Positions 17,947-28,721 of a stretch of 64,000 bases of DNA are shown piece after piece. The notes under the pieces are model-generated. The model did no database searches, was not told the DNA's origin, and was given only the letters and a program-made list of their open reading frames with translations. The stretch lies in assembly GCA_017626355.1 (NCBI GenBank), contig JAGAIY010000001.1:1-64000 (forward strand). Reading direction: 5' to 3'. The stretch is from Bacteroidales bacterium. Lineage in GTDB: Bacteria; Bacteroidota; Bacteroidia; Bacteroidales; UBA932. Every line of letters starts with the position of its first letter. Positions within the stretch are counted from its first letter, which is position 1. A program made the translations under genes and the position numbers.

Positions 17947-20391
17947 ATGAAGAAATTATTGATGACTGTCATGGCAGCGGCAGGCCTTCTCTGCGCTGCC
18001 GGCACAACTGCAAACTCTCAGGAAAGACTGCCTGAGTATCTCCAGGCAGAGAAATTCACTCAGAAGAAGCTCAACACCATGCTGTTCTCCACCACGGTCG
18101 ACCCGCACTGGTTCCAGCAGGGAAACTGCTTCTGGTATCAGTACAAGACCAGCGAAGGAACCTTCTGGTATGTGGTGGATCCGGTCAAGAAGACCAGACT
18201 TCCGCTTTTTGACCGCGATGAAATGGCCGCACAGCTTACTGAAACGGTAAAGGATCCTTTCGAGGCCCGTCATCTCCCTATCGAGAACCTCAAGGCCGGG
18301 GAAGACGGACGTACCTTCACCTTCGAGGTGACTTCTTCGAAGGATGCCAAGCCTGACGACAAGGACAAGAAAGACAAGAAGAAAGGAAAGAAGAAGGAAG
18401 TTTTCTACTTCTCATATGACTATCCTACCCAGAAGCTGACATGGCTCGAGGACAAGGAGGAGGAGCCTAAGAGACTCAGATGGGGTTCTGTTTCTCCTGA
18501 CAAGAAGACCGTGATCTACGCCAAGGACATGAATCTCTACAGGATGAGCTACGAGGACTATCAGAAGGCCAGAAAGGACGAGAAGGATTCGACAATAGTC
18601 GAGACGCAGCTCACCTTTGACGGTCAGGAGGATTTCGGCTACGGCATCCCGCGCAAGATGGTCAATACAGATACGTTATGCAACGGAACCCGTCGCGCCG
18701 TCTATGGCTACTGGTCGCCGGATTCACGCTATTTCGCGATGACGGTGTCGGACAACCGCGCCGTGAAGGATCTCTGGGTTCTGAACGTGATGTCCGAGCC
18801 TCGTCCTACCCTCGAGACCTACAAATACCAGATGCCGGGCGAAAAGGAAGCTCCGGTAATGCACCTGTACCTCTTCGACATGCAGGACAACAGCCGCAAG
18901 GAGATCAGGACTTCCGCATACAAGGACCAGACTGTCTACATCGAGGGCAGGCCTTTCGAACAGAAGCAGAGGGACATGGAAGACATCTCAAAGGTATGGC
19001 AGGGAGACAATGACAGGTTCTTCCTCACTCGAAGCAGCCGTGACCTCTACCGCATAGACGTATGCTCATACACAGTAGGCTGCGACAGCATCGTCCCTGT
19101 GATCAAAGAGCGCATGAACACATATCAGGAGACCCGTGACCTGAAGGTTCTCGGAGGCGGCAAGGAGCTGATCCAGTGGAGCGAGAGGGATGGATGGGCG
19201 CACCTGTATCTCTATGACGATCAGGGAAATATGAAGAACCGCATCACCAAGGGCCCTTGGCATGTGGAGGAAATCCTGAAGGTGGACGAGAAGGCACGCA
19301 CCGTATATTTCACCGCCAACGGAAAGAATGCCGGCGAGAATCCTTATTATGAGCATCTGTACCGCGTCAATCTCGACGGAACAGGACTCAAGCAGCTGAC
19401 ATCCGGCAACTTCTTCCATAAGGTGGAGGTAGATGACGACGCAAGATTCATCGTGGACAACTATTCACGCGTGGACACCGTGCCGGTATGCGTACTGCTG
19501 GACAATGCCGGAAACAAGGTCATGGACCTTCAGGAGAGCGACTTCTCCCAGCTCTTCGCCAACGGCTACAAGTTCCCTGAACTCTTCACCGTAAAGGCAG
19601 CGGACGGAGTCACAGACCTGTACGGCGTAATGTACAAGCCTTTCGACTTCGACTCCACAAAGGTCTATCCTATAGTCGATTATGTCTATCCGGGTCCACA
19701 GGTTGAAGCTGTCTACTATCCGTTCACACGCATGAGCGTACGTACCGACCGTCTGGCTCAGGCTGGCTTCATCGTGATATCGGTAGGTCAGCGCGGAGGT
19801 CATCCGAGCAGGTCGAAATGGTATCATAACTGGGGTTACGGAAACATGCGCGACTACCCTCTTGAAGACCATAAATACGCCATCGAGCAGCTCGCCAACA
19901 GATATGACTTCATTGACATAGACAGAGTCGGAATCCACGGACATTCAGGCGGAGGCTTCATGAGCACAGCCGCCATCTGCCAGTATCCGGACTTCTTCAA
20001 GGTAGCAGTCTCATGTGCCGGAAACCATGACAACCGCATCTACAACCGCTGGTGGAGCGAAACCCATCACGGCGTCAAGGAAGAAGTCAGTGAGAAGGGA
20101 GACACGACCTTCACCTACAGCATCGGCACCAATCCGGAGATTGCCTCAAGGCTCAAGGGACATCTTCTCCTCGTGCACGGAGACATTGACGACAATGTCC
20201 ATCCTGGCAACACCACAAGAGTGGTCAACGCTCTCATAAAGGCAGGAAAGCGCTTCGACATGCTCATGCTCCCGAACCAGCGCCATGGCTTCGGCGACAT
20301 GAACGAATACTTCTACTGGCGTCTTGTGGACTATTTCAGCGAACACCTGCGCGGTGAAAGCGAAAAGTCCGTCGACATCCCTAAACGATAA
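17947..20391 (+). CDS. Secreted dipeptidyl peptidase IV-like S9 family serine peptidase
   Basis: 814-residue exported peptidase that should remove N-terminal dipeptides, often Xaa-Pro, in the periplasm. MKKLLMTVMAAAGLLCAAGTTANSQ is a signal peptide. A DPP-IV-type beta-propeller fills residues of about 60-560, interrupted near 135-155 by a strongly charged lysine/aspartate run (DDKDKKDKKKGKKK) that is probably a flexible loop. The alpha/beta hydrolase domain carries the triad S667 in GHSGGGF, D748 in HGDIDDNVHP and H780 in NQRHGFG. It is single, divergent from the aminotransferase, with TACTTTTA at 17908-17915 as a poor -7 box. It is followed by the first copy of the 101-bp inverted element. 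Confidence 0.92.
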   Translation: MKKLLMTVMAAAGLLCAAGTTANSQERLPEYLQAEKFTQKKLNTMLFSTTVDPHWFQQGNCFWYQYKTSEGTFWYVVDPVKKTRLPLFDRDEMAAQLTETVKDPFEARHLPIENLKAGEDGRTFTFEVTSSKDAKPDDKDKKDKKKGKKKEVFYFSYDYPTQKLTWLEDKEEEPKRLRWGSVSPDKKTVIYAKDMNLYRMSYEDYQKARKDEKDSTIVETQLTFDGQEDFGYGIPRKMVNTDTLCNGTRRAVYGYWSPDSRYFAMTVSDNRAVKDLWVLNVMSEPRPTLETYKYQMPGEKEAPVMHLYLFDMQDNSRKEIRTSAYKDQTVYIEGRPFEQKQRDMEDISKVWQGDNDRFFLTRSSRDLYRIDVCSYTVGCDSIVPVIKERMNTYQETRDLKVLGGGKELIQWSERDGWAHLYLYDDQGNMKNRITKGPWHVEEILKVDEKARTVYFTANGKNAGENPYYEHLYRVNLDGTGLKQLTSGNFFHKVEVDDDARFIVDNYSRVDTVPVCVLLDNAGNKVMDLQESDFSQLFANGYKFPELFTVKAADGVTDLYGVMYKPFDFDSTKVYPIVDYVYPGPQVEAVYYPFTRMSVRTDRLAQAGFIVISVGQRGGHPSRSKWYHNWGYGNMRDYPLEDHKYAIEQLANRYDFIDIDRVGIHGHSGGGFMSTAAICQYPDFFKVAVSCAGNHDNRIYNRWWSETHHGVKEEVSEKGDTTFTYSIGTNPEIASRLKGHLLLVHGDIDDNVHPGNTTRVVNALIKAGKRFDMLMLPNQRHGFGDMNEYFYWRLVDYFSEHLRGESEKSVDIPKR

Positions 20392-20448
20392 TCCAGCCGC
20401 TATATTTCAGCTTTTGTACGCCAACTGCTATACGCCAGTTGCTATACA

Positions 20449-20549
20449 AATACAGCAGGGACTGTGTTCCGGCGACCCCCGCCTCCCTTTCGGGAGGCAC
20501 CCCCTAGCCGGGGGTGGCATGTCGCCCTCCACACAGTCCCTGCTGTATT
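20449..20549. repeat. 101-bp GC-rich cruciform element, copy A
   Basis: Terminal arms AATACAGCAGGGACTGTGT (20449-20467) and its exact reverse complement (20531-20549) enclose GGCGAC/GTCGCC (20471-20476 with 20521-20526) and two inner hairpins, GCCTCCC/GGGAGGC (20481-20498) and CACCCCC/GGGGGTG (20498-20516, sharing one base). This gives a cloverleaf-like structure. Copy B at 24441-24541 is the exact reverse complement over all 101 bases. Copy A stands 57 bases after the peptidase stop. It may act as a two-way terminator, or be a small non-autonomous mobile element. The flanking DNA is AT-rich. The rest of the gap 20392-20765 shows no gene, only a small hairpin CAACTG/CAGTTG (20422-20441) before the element. 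Confidence 0.9.
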
Positions 20550-20765
20550 ATATATGCTATTCTCTGGAAGCTGATTATCAATCTGCTGATATGAATAGTC
20601 CGGAAATTTATTCATAAATGCAGCATTCTGAAACAAATTTCATTGGCTGGAATGGTCTTGTAGGTGCCTGTAGGGCAGATTTCAACAAATAGCCGTATAC
20701 TTTTTCGTTACACGGATATTCTTCATCAACTTTGCAGGATCAACAATTGGATTAAGGACTTGGAT

Positions 20766-21206
20766 ATGAATGATTTGATTGAAATTGGCAAAGAATCAGA
20801 AATCGAAAATATGATTTTCACATTGAGAGGTGCGCAGGTCATAATGGACAGAGATCTTGCGAAGTTATATCAGGTCGAAGTCTCTCAAATGAACAGACAG
20901 GTGAAACGAAATCATGAAAGATTTCCTGAAGATTTTATGTTCCAGTTGACAAAAGAGGAATATGATGGTTTGAAATGCCAAAATGGCATTTCAAACACCA
21001 GAGGAGGAGATAGGGCATTGCCATATGCTTTTACAGAGCAAGGCGTTTCTATGCTTGCAGGCCTGCTCAGAAGCGATATAGCTATAAAAGCAAATATTGC
21101 TATTATTCGTACATTTACAGCATTAAGGAAATTTGCTGCGTACAATTACGGATATTTTTCAAGATTGGGAGGGCTAACTCCCTTAGAATTAAGAATTAAG
21201 AATTAA
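20766..21206 (+). CDS. ORF6N domain protein, C-terminally shortened
   Basis: 146 residues from the ATG at 20766; the frame is open upstream but ENMIFTLRGAQVIMDRDLAKLYQVEVSQMNRQ marks the true N-terminal part. The ORF6N pattern continues with VKRNHERFPEDFMFQLT and LPYAFTEQGVSMLAGLLRSDIAIKANIAIIRTF. This domain is found in phage antirepressors and many Bacteroidales accessory genes and binds DNA. Most relatives continue with a coiled coil after IxRAFVxMR; here the protein runs instead into NYGYFSRLGGLTPLELRIKN and stops in a run of AGAATTA repeats (21183-21205), so the gene seems truncated. It may be a decayed passenger gene. Strand is opposite to the other genes of the segment. Confidence 0.75.
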   Translation: MNDLIEIGKESEIENMIFTLRGAQVIMDRDLAKLYQVEVSQMNRQVKRNHERFPEDFMFQLTKEEYDGLKCQNGISNTRGGDRALPYAFTEQGVSMLAGLLRSDIAIKANIAIIRTFTALRKFAAYNYGYFSRLGGLTPLELRIKN

Positions 21207-21350
21207 ACAACCTCCCAGACTACTGTCAAGGAGGTCCAAAATTCCGGAAATTTTAGTTATTTATCTCTTAAGCCTACTTGTGGCTTCTCAACCGGAATCA
21301 CATAGTATAAGTTAAGAGTTTTAGTCTATATTAATCGGATATGCAAGCAA

Positions 21351-22013
21351 TTATAATGATTGCTCAGTCGTTTTTCCATTATCAATAATACATTTTACCA
21401 ACTCGTTCCTTTTATATGCATAGTAATTTACTATTTGTTCATAAATCTTTGTCAAGCCTTTTAGGATTAATAATATTTGATTTCTATTCATTCGAAATCT
21501 TTCTTTTAACTGCATATGTTGCCTAAAGATAGCATAGTAGAAAGAACTCCAGAGCATAGCAGAGTCGCATATATTGACATCTTCATCATAACCAATAACT
21601 GAGAAACAATCACTACAACCCAATAAGTTTTTAGCAATATTATCATTTACAAAGCCACAAGCAGAAATGAAAATACGCCTGTTGTCAATATTTTTAGGTA
21701 ATAGATCACATAATGCATTTTGTGAGATTGTATCCAAAGTTGTACATAAACTTGTTTTACTTCCATGACAGGAAATATGCAAATATCTATATTTGCTTCT
21801 TCTAAAGCATGATAAAAAATACCGGAATTCTGTCTCAGTTCTGATGTATTTATAAGAGCACTTGACGCCGCATAGTTGAAGAGCTTTCTTTATCATTTTC
21901 CCTTCAGAAATATTTCTTCTCTCATCAGATATATCAAGGCTCTCAATAATATATACTCCTAAAATAGTGTCTTTGATATTGCTCATATTATAATTAAGGA
22001 ATTTAATTGGCAA
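21351..22013 (-). CDS. Small stand-alone CHAT/caspase-like protein
   Basis: 220 residues without signal peptide or membrane segment. I read a caspase-hemoglobinase fold: a strand GVYIIES near residue 19, a strand YRYLHISCHG with the likely catalytic histidine H83, and a strand RRIFISACG with the likely catalytic cysteine C119, followed by a VIGYDE strand and CDSAMLWSSFYYAIFRQ, a helix common in CHAT proteins. The spacing of 36 residues between His and Cys fits. The last 60 residues are basic and helical. It starts 7 bases after the lipoprotein gene stop, so it is cotranscribed with a surface protein gene. Family members are proteases in cell-death or defence systems; target and role here are unknown. 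AT-rich codon use. ATG at 21986 (MSNIKD) is an alternative start. Confidence 0.6.
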   Translation of the reverse strand: MPIKFLNYNMSNIKDTILGVYIIESLDISDERRNISEGKMIKKALQLCGVKCSYKYIRTETEFRYFLSCFRRSKYRYLHISCHGSKTSLCTTLDTISQNALCDLLPKNIDNRRIFISACGFVNDNIAKNLLGCSDCFSVIGYDEDVNICDSAMLWSSFYYAIFRQHMQLKERFRMNRNQILLILKGLTKIYEQIVNYYAYKRNELVKCIIDNGKTTEQSL

Positions 22014-22020
22014 GGACTTG

Positions 22021-23895
22021 TTATTCCTGGACGCAACGGACAGAGCCCCCGCGCGCTCGGTAGCTGCCGCTTATACTAGACACGTAGTTGCCACTGAAGT
22101 ACAGGTATTTCCCATGGTTACCACTGAGCGTTGAATTCCAATAGGAGCCGACGTCGCCACGACTGTGGGCATTTCCAGAATCTCCGTAACGATAACCAGC
22201 AGCAGGAAAAAAGACCTGAGGAGCATCCTCCTGATAAGTATATTCGCCACTGAACCAACAACCATTCTTATCATTTGACGAAGTCATTGAAGAGTGTTCG
22301 TGTCCCAATGCTGACAATTCTTCATGTGTCGGAACTCTCCATCCATCAGGACATGGATCATAATCCGTCTTCTTTGGCTCATCTTCAGTTCCGTCATTCC
22401 ACAATTGGTCATTCTTATAAAGAGCCCAATCGTAAGGACTTGATGTAGACATATAAAACTTATCTGCATTTTCCTTGAGCTGTCCCTCACTGATTTTCAC
22501 AGGGCCTTCAACCAAGGTACCGCCTTCTACCGATGGTGCTGTAGCATCATACTCCAAAGAATATCCCTGGCCATACTTCCTGCCCCACTGGTAGAGCTTG
22601 CCGTATGGGTAGCCTTTGTCTATCACATTGCCCTTAGCATCTACAGTCGGTGCCTTGTAACCGCAGTTGACCGGAGCCCAGACAACATCACCGATGGCAA
22701 TTCCGCGTCCGTGGTTTATTCCATATTCATCCTTGTATTCGGCCGATGCTACAGCTGTGATGGCCTTGACCGTTATAGTGCTTGATGCGCTGACTCCACT
22801 TCCGTCCGTGGCTGTAGCTGTTATTGTTGCTTCCCCGTCACCGATGGCACGGACCTTTCCCGAATCATCGACATAAGCAACAGAAGCATCGCTTGAAGAC
22901 CATTTCCAAATAGTATTTGTAGCATTGATTGGTTCATAATCAGTATCCAGAACATACGAAGTACCCGGAGCCAAGGTTGCGGATTCAGTAATCATATAGA
23001 TAGTCTGCACCTTTACTGAAGATTCCTCTGAGTCACCGCCTCCCTCAATCTCAGTAAATTCAAGGTTTCCATCCTTGGCACTGATGCTGCCGAACTCATT
23101 ACGTTTGACAGGATATGCATTATTGTAAACGAAACTTGCATATGAGTCTTTCTTGTAGTATGTGAGAGTCAGGCCTTTCTCAAAGTCAGACGGCCAGAAA
23201 ACAAAATAATAGGATTTCCCTGGTTCGAAGCAGCCTCCGTCCGGCGCAGTCATGGATAGAACCGTCTGACCATCTGTCACTTCTTCAATCTCAGGCTTTC
23301 CTCCTAATTCCATGGAAACCTTTGCCTTTCCTGCCAGTTTTTCATTGTCATTGCCGGAGAGTGTGACCTTCACGATATCAGAACCTGCAACCTTGAAACT
23401 GATGCTTCCACACACAGGGTAAAACGCCATCTGAAAATTAGTCGATCTCGCGATTGATGGGAACAAATCATCTGCCAGATCGTCGGCTTTTCCTTCCTGC
23501 TCATGAGGCAATGCCATTGTTATGGAAGAACCGTCGCAAGTCGTATTCCTATCATACGGATATGCACCCCATAGACTTGTCTCACCTGTAAGATCGTCAC
23601 CTCCTCCTGTTACGGCACCGATTGTACCCTTGAACTGTGCGACACGGTCCGTGGTATTAGTAACAAAGATACTGCTCTCGGATGCTCCGAAGAAGACATT
23701 GATTGCATCCCCTGCAAGCCATGTATATTTCACTGCTCCATTTACTTTTTCTGAAATGGAGGTTCTGGTCTGATGATCTGTGTCTGCCAGAGAAGCCTCG
23801 ATGACAGTTTCTGCCCCATTATGATTTAAGTCATCACATGCGACATAAACCATAGCTGCCAGCACGGCAGCTACGGTCAGCATAATTTTTTTCAT
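22021..23895 (-). CDS. Fimbrillin-like lipoprotein with Ig-like (BIG2) and FISUMP domains
   Basis: 624-residue surface lipoprotein. MKKIMLTVAAVLAAMVYVACDD is a lipoprotein signal with the Cys acceptor at residue 20. Residues of about 30-280 look like a Mfa/fimbrillin-like region (TRTSISEKVNGAVKYTWLAGD, then LWGAYPYD). Residues near 295-375 form a bacterial Ig-like group 2 domain (WKWSSSDASVAYVDDSGKVR, GEATITATATDGSG). The C-terminal 240 residues are a FISUMP domain with DPCPDGWRVPTHEEL and a final GSYRARGGSVRCVQE. Such proteins are thought to be adhesins or fimbrial tip parts. It is preceded by a 43-codon gene (14 bases) and followed by the caspase-like gene (7 bases), so three genes share one transcript. 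Confidence 0.85.
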   Translation of the reverse strand: MKKIMLTVAAVLAAMVYVACDDLNHNGAETVIEASLADTDHQTRTSISEKVNGAVKYTWLAGDAINVFFGASESSIFVTNTTDRVAQFKGTIGAVTGGGDDLTGETSLWGAYPYDRNTTCDGSSITMALPHEQEGKADDLADDLFPSIARSTNFQMAFYPVCGSISFKVAGSDIVKVTLSGNDNEKLAGKAKVSMELGGKPEIEEVTDGQTVLSMTAPDGGCFEPGKSYYFVFWPSDFEKGLTLTYYKKDSYASFVYNNAYPVKRNEFGSISAKDGNLEFTEIEGGGDSEESSVKVQTIYMITESATLAPGTSYVLDTDYEPINATNTIWKWSSSDASVAYVDDSGKVRAIGDGEATITATATDGSGVSASSTITVKAITAVASAEYKDEYGINHGRGIAIGDVVWAPVNCGYKAPTVDAKGNVIDKGYPYGKLYQWGRKYGQGYSLEYDATAPSVEGGTLVEGPVKISEGQLKENADKFYMSTSSPYDWALYKNDQLWNDGTEDEPKKTDYDPCPDGWRVPTHEELSALGHEHSSMTSSNDKNGCWFSGEYTYQEDAPQVFFPAAGYRYGDSGNAHSRGDVGSYWNSTLSGNHGKYLYFSGNYVSSISGSYRARGGSVRCVQE

Positions 23896-23909
23896 AGCTG
23901 TCGTACTAA

Positions 23910-24041
23910 TTAAATTTCTGGGGTCTCAGTACCATCCTCTTGTGTTCCTCCCGACTGGCAAAGCACACCCTCAGGAAGGATGTCGATCTGGGTAAGTTCA
24001 GGAGCTACATACTGCTCTGCATTTCTGTTCTCTGTCTTCAT
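23910..24041 (-). CDS. 43-residue peptide gene ahead of the fimbrillin-like lipoprotein
   Basis: A short open frame runs from ATG at 24041 to TAA at 23910. The product starts MKTENRNAEQYVAPELTQ and continues to VLCQSGGTQEDG, with one cysteine. Short peptides with a (Y)xAPEL-type core followed by a Cys/Ser-Gly segment commonly stand just upstream of fimbrillin and FISUMP genes in Bacteroidales, which is why I call it real. It has no signal peptide. It ends 14 bases before the lipoprotein start. Function is not known. Conserved position and core argue for a role in the same system, for example as a leader, chaperone-like or secreted peptide. Confidence 0.65.
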   Translation of the reverse strand: MKTENRNAEQYVAPELTQIDILPEGVLCQSGGTQEDGTETPEI

Positions 24042-24440
24042 GTTTGATAAGCCTCCGTGCCCTCAACCTCTGGAGCGGTTAGTTGTTTACAAAGAAAGTG
24101 TGAGGTTGATTGCTTATCTATTCGGAGGCTCTGGTAAACCTTGGTACAATAAACAATACCCCACACCTGCTGCGATATACTTGAGATCAGTATATGACAC
24201 ACCAAGTGGTGAAGTTGATTGCCTCTCCCTGTACCATTGAAATTTACCAGATTTCCGAATAGGGTCAAAAGCGAAACACTTTCATCCAATATGTAATGTC
24301 AGGCCTATGGTGGCGATGACAGGACAAATATAGAAAATGTTTTCAACATTCATGGGGTATTGGGAGTGCAAATTTCAGCATGATATTGATGAAAGTCAAT
24401 ATTGAACTCGGATTTTGTTTAATGTATATTGGGGGCATAC
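24042..24440 (-). promoter_or_regulatory. Long structured leader and promoter of the peptide-fimbrillin-caspase operon
   Basis: On the minus strand TATATTTG at 24332-24325 is an exact -7 box, with GTTG at 24357-24354 at a 21-base spacing as a possible -33 box. This predicts a leader of about 275 bases before the peptide gene. The leader has inverted pairs AGCCTCCG (24050-24057) with CGGAGGCT (24123-24130) and TGGTAC with GTACCA (24142-24147 and 24230-24235), and a near-repeat TGARGTTGATTGC at 24101-24113 and 24210-24222. A 7-bp hairpin ATATTGA/TCAATAT lies upstream at 24383-24402. No convincing gene is in this stretch. Confidence 0.45.
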
Positions 24441-24541
24441 AATACAGCAGGGACTGTGTGGAGGGCGACATGCCACCCCCGGCTAGGGGGTGCCTCCCGA
24501 AAGGGAGGCGGGGGTCGCCGGAACACAGTCCCTGCTGTATT
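24441..24541. repeat. 101-bp GC-rich cruciform element, copy B
   Basis: Exact reverse complement of copy A at 20449-20549 over its full length. It lies 12 bases downstream of the GH97 stop codon, so like copy A it sits in a 3' untranslated region, where it could end transcription of the starch operon. The terminal arms are 19 bp. The interval between the copies is 3,891 bp. Confidence 0.9.
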
Positions 24542-24553
24542 ATAATGCTACCG

Positions 24554-26767
<2,214 letters not shown>

Positions 26768-26776
26768 CTATATAAT

Positions 26777-28717
26777 CTACCTGTTAAATTCTACTACAAG
26801 TGCGGTCTGAGGAGCTACGACAGTAGCATCCGAAACCTCGCAAGGCTGGCCTGTAAGCACATCCGTACCACCCTTGAGTCCCTCGGAAATCTCTGAGTAA
26901 TATGTCCAAGGAACATTCTTCGGCTCGTTGGAGTTGTTGATGTAGACGAACACGACATCGTCATCGTCATAACGGAAATATCCGTATGTATTGTCACGTG
27001 TCATGAAGTGAAGGGTCTTTCCGTCATGGATGACATCCTTGGTCTTTCTCCACTGGAAGAGGCGGCTGACATAGTTGTAAAGGTCAGCTGCCTGTCCTTT
27101 CGGAACCTCAAGGCCGTCTGTATTATGTGTCTGAGCCTCACGTCCTTCTGCTGTGAAAAGGTCAATCGCATCACCTTCCCAGCCACCAGGGAAATCTACA
27201 CGGAGTCCGCCATGGTCATTCATGTCGCGCAGATTGTTCGAAACGAACATAAGCTCGTCACCGGCAAAGATCTGAGGGATGCCTCGCATAGTCGCCATCA
27301 TCACCATAGCAAGCTTGAGACGGTTCGGATTCTTTCCGACAGCATCACCGATACGGGCGGTATCGTGATTGCCCGGGAAGATGAGCATCTTCGAAAGGTC
27401 ATGATAGACGAAGTCATGGGAAAGGATGTCATATACCCTCGTCATGCCCTGGCCCCAGCCCGGATTATCCTCTGCAAGTCCTGCACGCATCGCGTCATGA
27501 AGCGGGAAGTCCATGATCGAAGGAAGGTGCGAATCGAAGCCGTCCTTATTGGCGTTACCTCCCTGCCAGTAGGCAAGCTGAGGGATGGATGAAGTCCAGC
27601 ACTCGCCCACGATATTGAAGTCAGGATACTCGTTGATGATGGCCTCGCACCACTGTGCGGCAGGCTCCTTCTCATTGTACGGATATGTATCCACGCGGAA
27701 TCCGTCCAGACCGGCATACTCGATCCACCATATTCCCCACTGTATGAAATACTTGAGAACATATGGATTGTCGAGGTTCATGTCCACCATCGAAGGTACG
27801 AACCAGCCGCTCTCCTGAATGTAGAGATCCTTTTTCGAAGCATTGGGATCCATGTTTGTGGAGAAAGCTACATTTGTTCCCGTATAGGTATCGAACTGAT
27901 GGATCCAGTCCTGGAACGGAAGATCCTCCATCCACCAGTGCTCTGTTCCGCAGTGGTTAGGCACGATATCCATGATGATGCCTATGCCCTTTGCATTCGC
28001 CTGCTCCACGAGAGACTTATAGAGGGCGTTGTCACCGAAACGAGGGTCGATGTGATAGTAATCGGAAGCCGCATAACCGTGATACGAGCCCTGAGGTGCG
28101 TTGTCGGCGAGGAAAGGTGTTGTCCAGATGTATGTGGCTCCGAGATCGCTGATATAATCAAGATGATCTATGACTCCCTGTATATCACCGCCGTGACGAC
28201 CGAAAGCCTCTCCTCGGGCTGCCTTCTCATCCATACAGTCGACAGAATCGTTGGATGCATCGCCGTTTGCAAAACGGTCAGGCATGATAAGGTAGATCAT
28301 GTCCGCTGTAGTGAAGCTCTTGCGCTCGGCAGAGCCTTCCTCGCGTGCAGCTATTTCATACGGATACTTGAATGTCTTCTTTCCGTTTCTGAACACGATA
28401 TAGTATGTTCCCGGAACGGCATCATCCGCTATGGCAACATCCACAAAGACATAATTCGGGCTTTCCGCCTTATGGACAGCAGCAACCGAAACACCATCAC
28501 CGCCCTCGATGGAAACATCTGCGGCAGAAATGTCCTGACCCTGGACCATGAGCTGGAGAGGGGTCTTCATTCCTGTCCACCACGAAAGAGGTTCCACTCT
28601 TGTAACCTGCTCTGCTGTAGCGTCCTTCACCTTCTTGGGATTGAACGGCTTGTCTGCTGCAGGCGACACCTGGCTGATGAGGCACACTGCAGCCATCAGT
28701 GCAAATATTCTTTTCAT
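26777..28717 (-). CDS. GH13 neopullulanase/cyclomaltodextrinase-like, SusA-like
   Basis: 646-residue exported GH13 enzyme likely cutting maltooligosaccharides or pullulan in the periplasm. Signal peptide MKRIFALMAAVCLISQVSPAA. An N-terminal cyclomaltodextrinase-type beta domain (about 25-125, VEPLSWWTGMKTPLQLMVQG) precedes the barrel from IYLIMPDRFANGD. Catalytic residues are D343 (GFRVDTYPY), E372 (VGECW) and D452 (PGNHDT). MPDRF and the HGGDIQGVIDHLDY segment are typical of the SusA subfamily. Ends with a short beta domain. It starts 4 bases after the stop of the amylase gene and is followed by susB, the same order as parts of the classical sus cluster. Confidence 0.9.
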   Translation of the reverse strand: MKRIFALMAAVCLISQVSPAADKPFNPKKVKDATAEQVTRVEPLSWWTGMKTPLQLMVQGQDISAADVSIEGGDGVSVAAVHKAESPNYVFVDVAIADDAVPGTYYIVFRNGKKTFKYPYEIAAREEGSAERKSFTTADMIYLIMPDRFANGDASNDSVDCMDEKAARGEAFGRHGGDIQGVIDHLDYISDLGATYIWTTPFLADNAPQGSYHGYAASDYYHIDPRFGDNALYKSLVEQANAKGIGIIMDIVPNHCGTEHWWMEDLPFQDWIHQFDTYTGTNVAFSTNMDPNASKKDLYIQESGWFVPSMVDMNLDNPYVLKYFIQWGIWWIEYAGLDGFRVDTYPYNEKEPAAQWCEAIINEYPDFNIVGECWTSSIPQLAYWQGGNANKDGFDSHLPSIMDFPLHDAMRAGLAEDNPGWGQGMTRVYDILSHDFVYHDLSKMLIFPGNHDTARIGDAVGKNPNRLKLAMVMMATMRGIPQIFAGDELMFVSNNLRDMNDHGGLRVDFPGGWEGDAIDLFTAEGREAQTHNTDGLEVPKGQAADLYNYVSRLFQWRKTKDVIHDGKTLHFMTRDNTYGYFRYDDDDVVFVYINNSNEPKNVPWTYYSEISEGLKGGTDVLTGQPCEVSDATVVAPQTALVVEFNR

Positions 28718-28721
28718 CTTC

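Larger units (their letters stand above)
20449..24541. mobile_element. Putative 4.1-kb accessory segment bounded by inverted 101-bp elements
   Basis: Between the two identical inverted elements lie an ORF6N-domain gene with a shortened C-terminus, a caspase-like gene, a fimbrillin/FISUMP lipoprotein gene and a 43-codon gene. The genes at the left end use clearly more A/T than the flanking peptidase and GH97 genes, which suggests horizontal acquisition. No transposase or integrase is inside, and I found no direct target repeat outside the elements. The boundaries are therefore inferred from the elements only. Confidence 0.45.

Noticed and set aside
18340..18410. Lysine-rich run in the S9 peptidase, considered as a frameshift or nuclear-type signal.
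   Set aside because: The frame is intact on both sides and the run is best seen as a charged loop in the propeller domain.
21183..21205. Three tandem AGAATTA units at the end of the ORF6N gene, considered as a repeat array or phase-variation tract.
   Set aside because: Only three short units, no spacer pattern, and it forms the last codons of an apparently decaying gene.
24038..24289. 83-codon open frame in the leader of the fimbrillin-like operon, ending ATGA with the 43-residue gene.
   Set aside because: It starts only at TTG, has no recognisable domain and overlaps the predicted folded leader. The ATGA overlap is suggestive but not enough.
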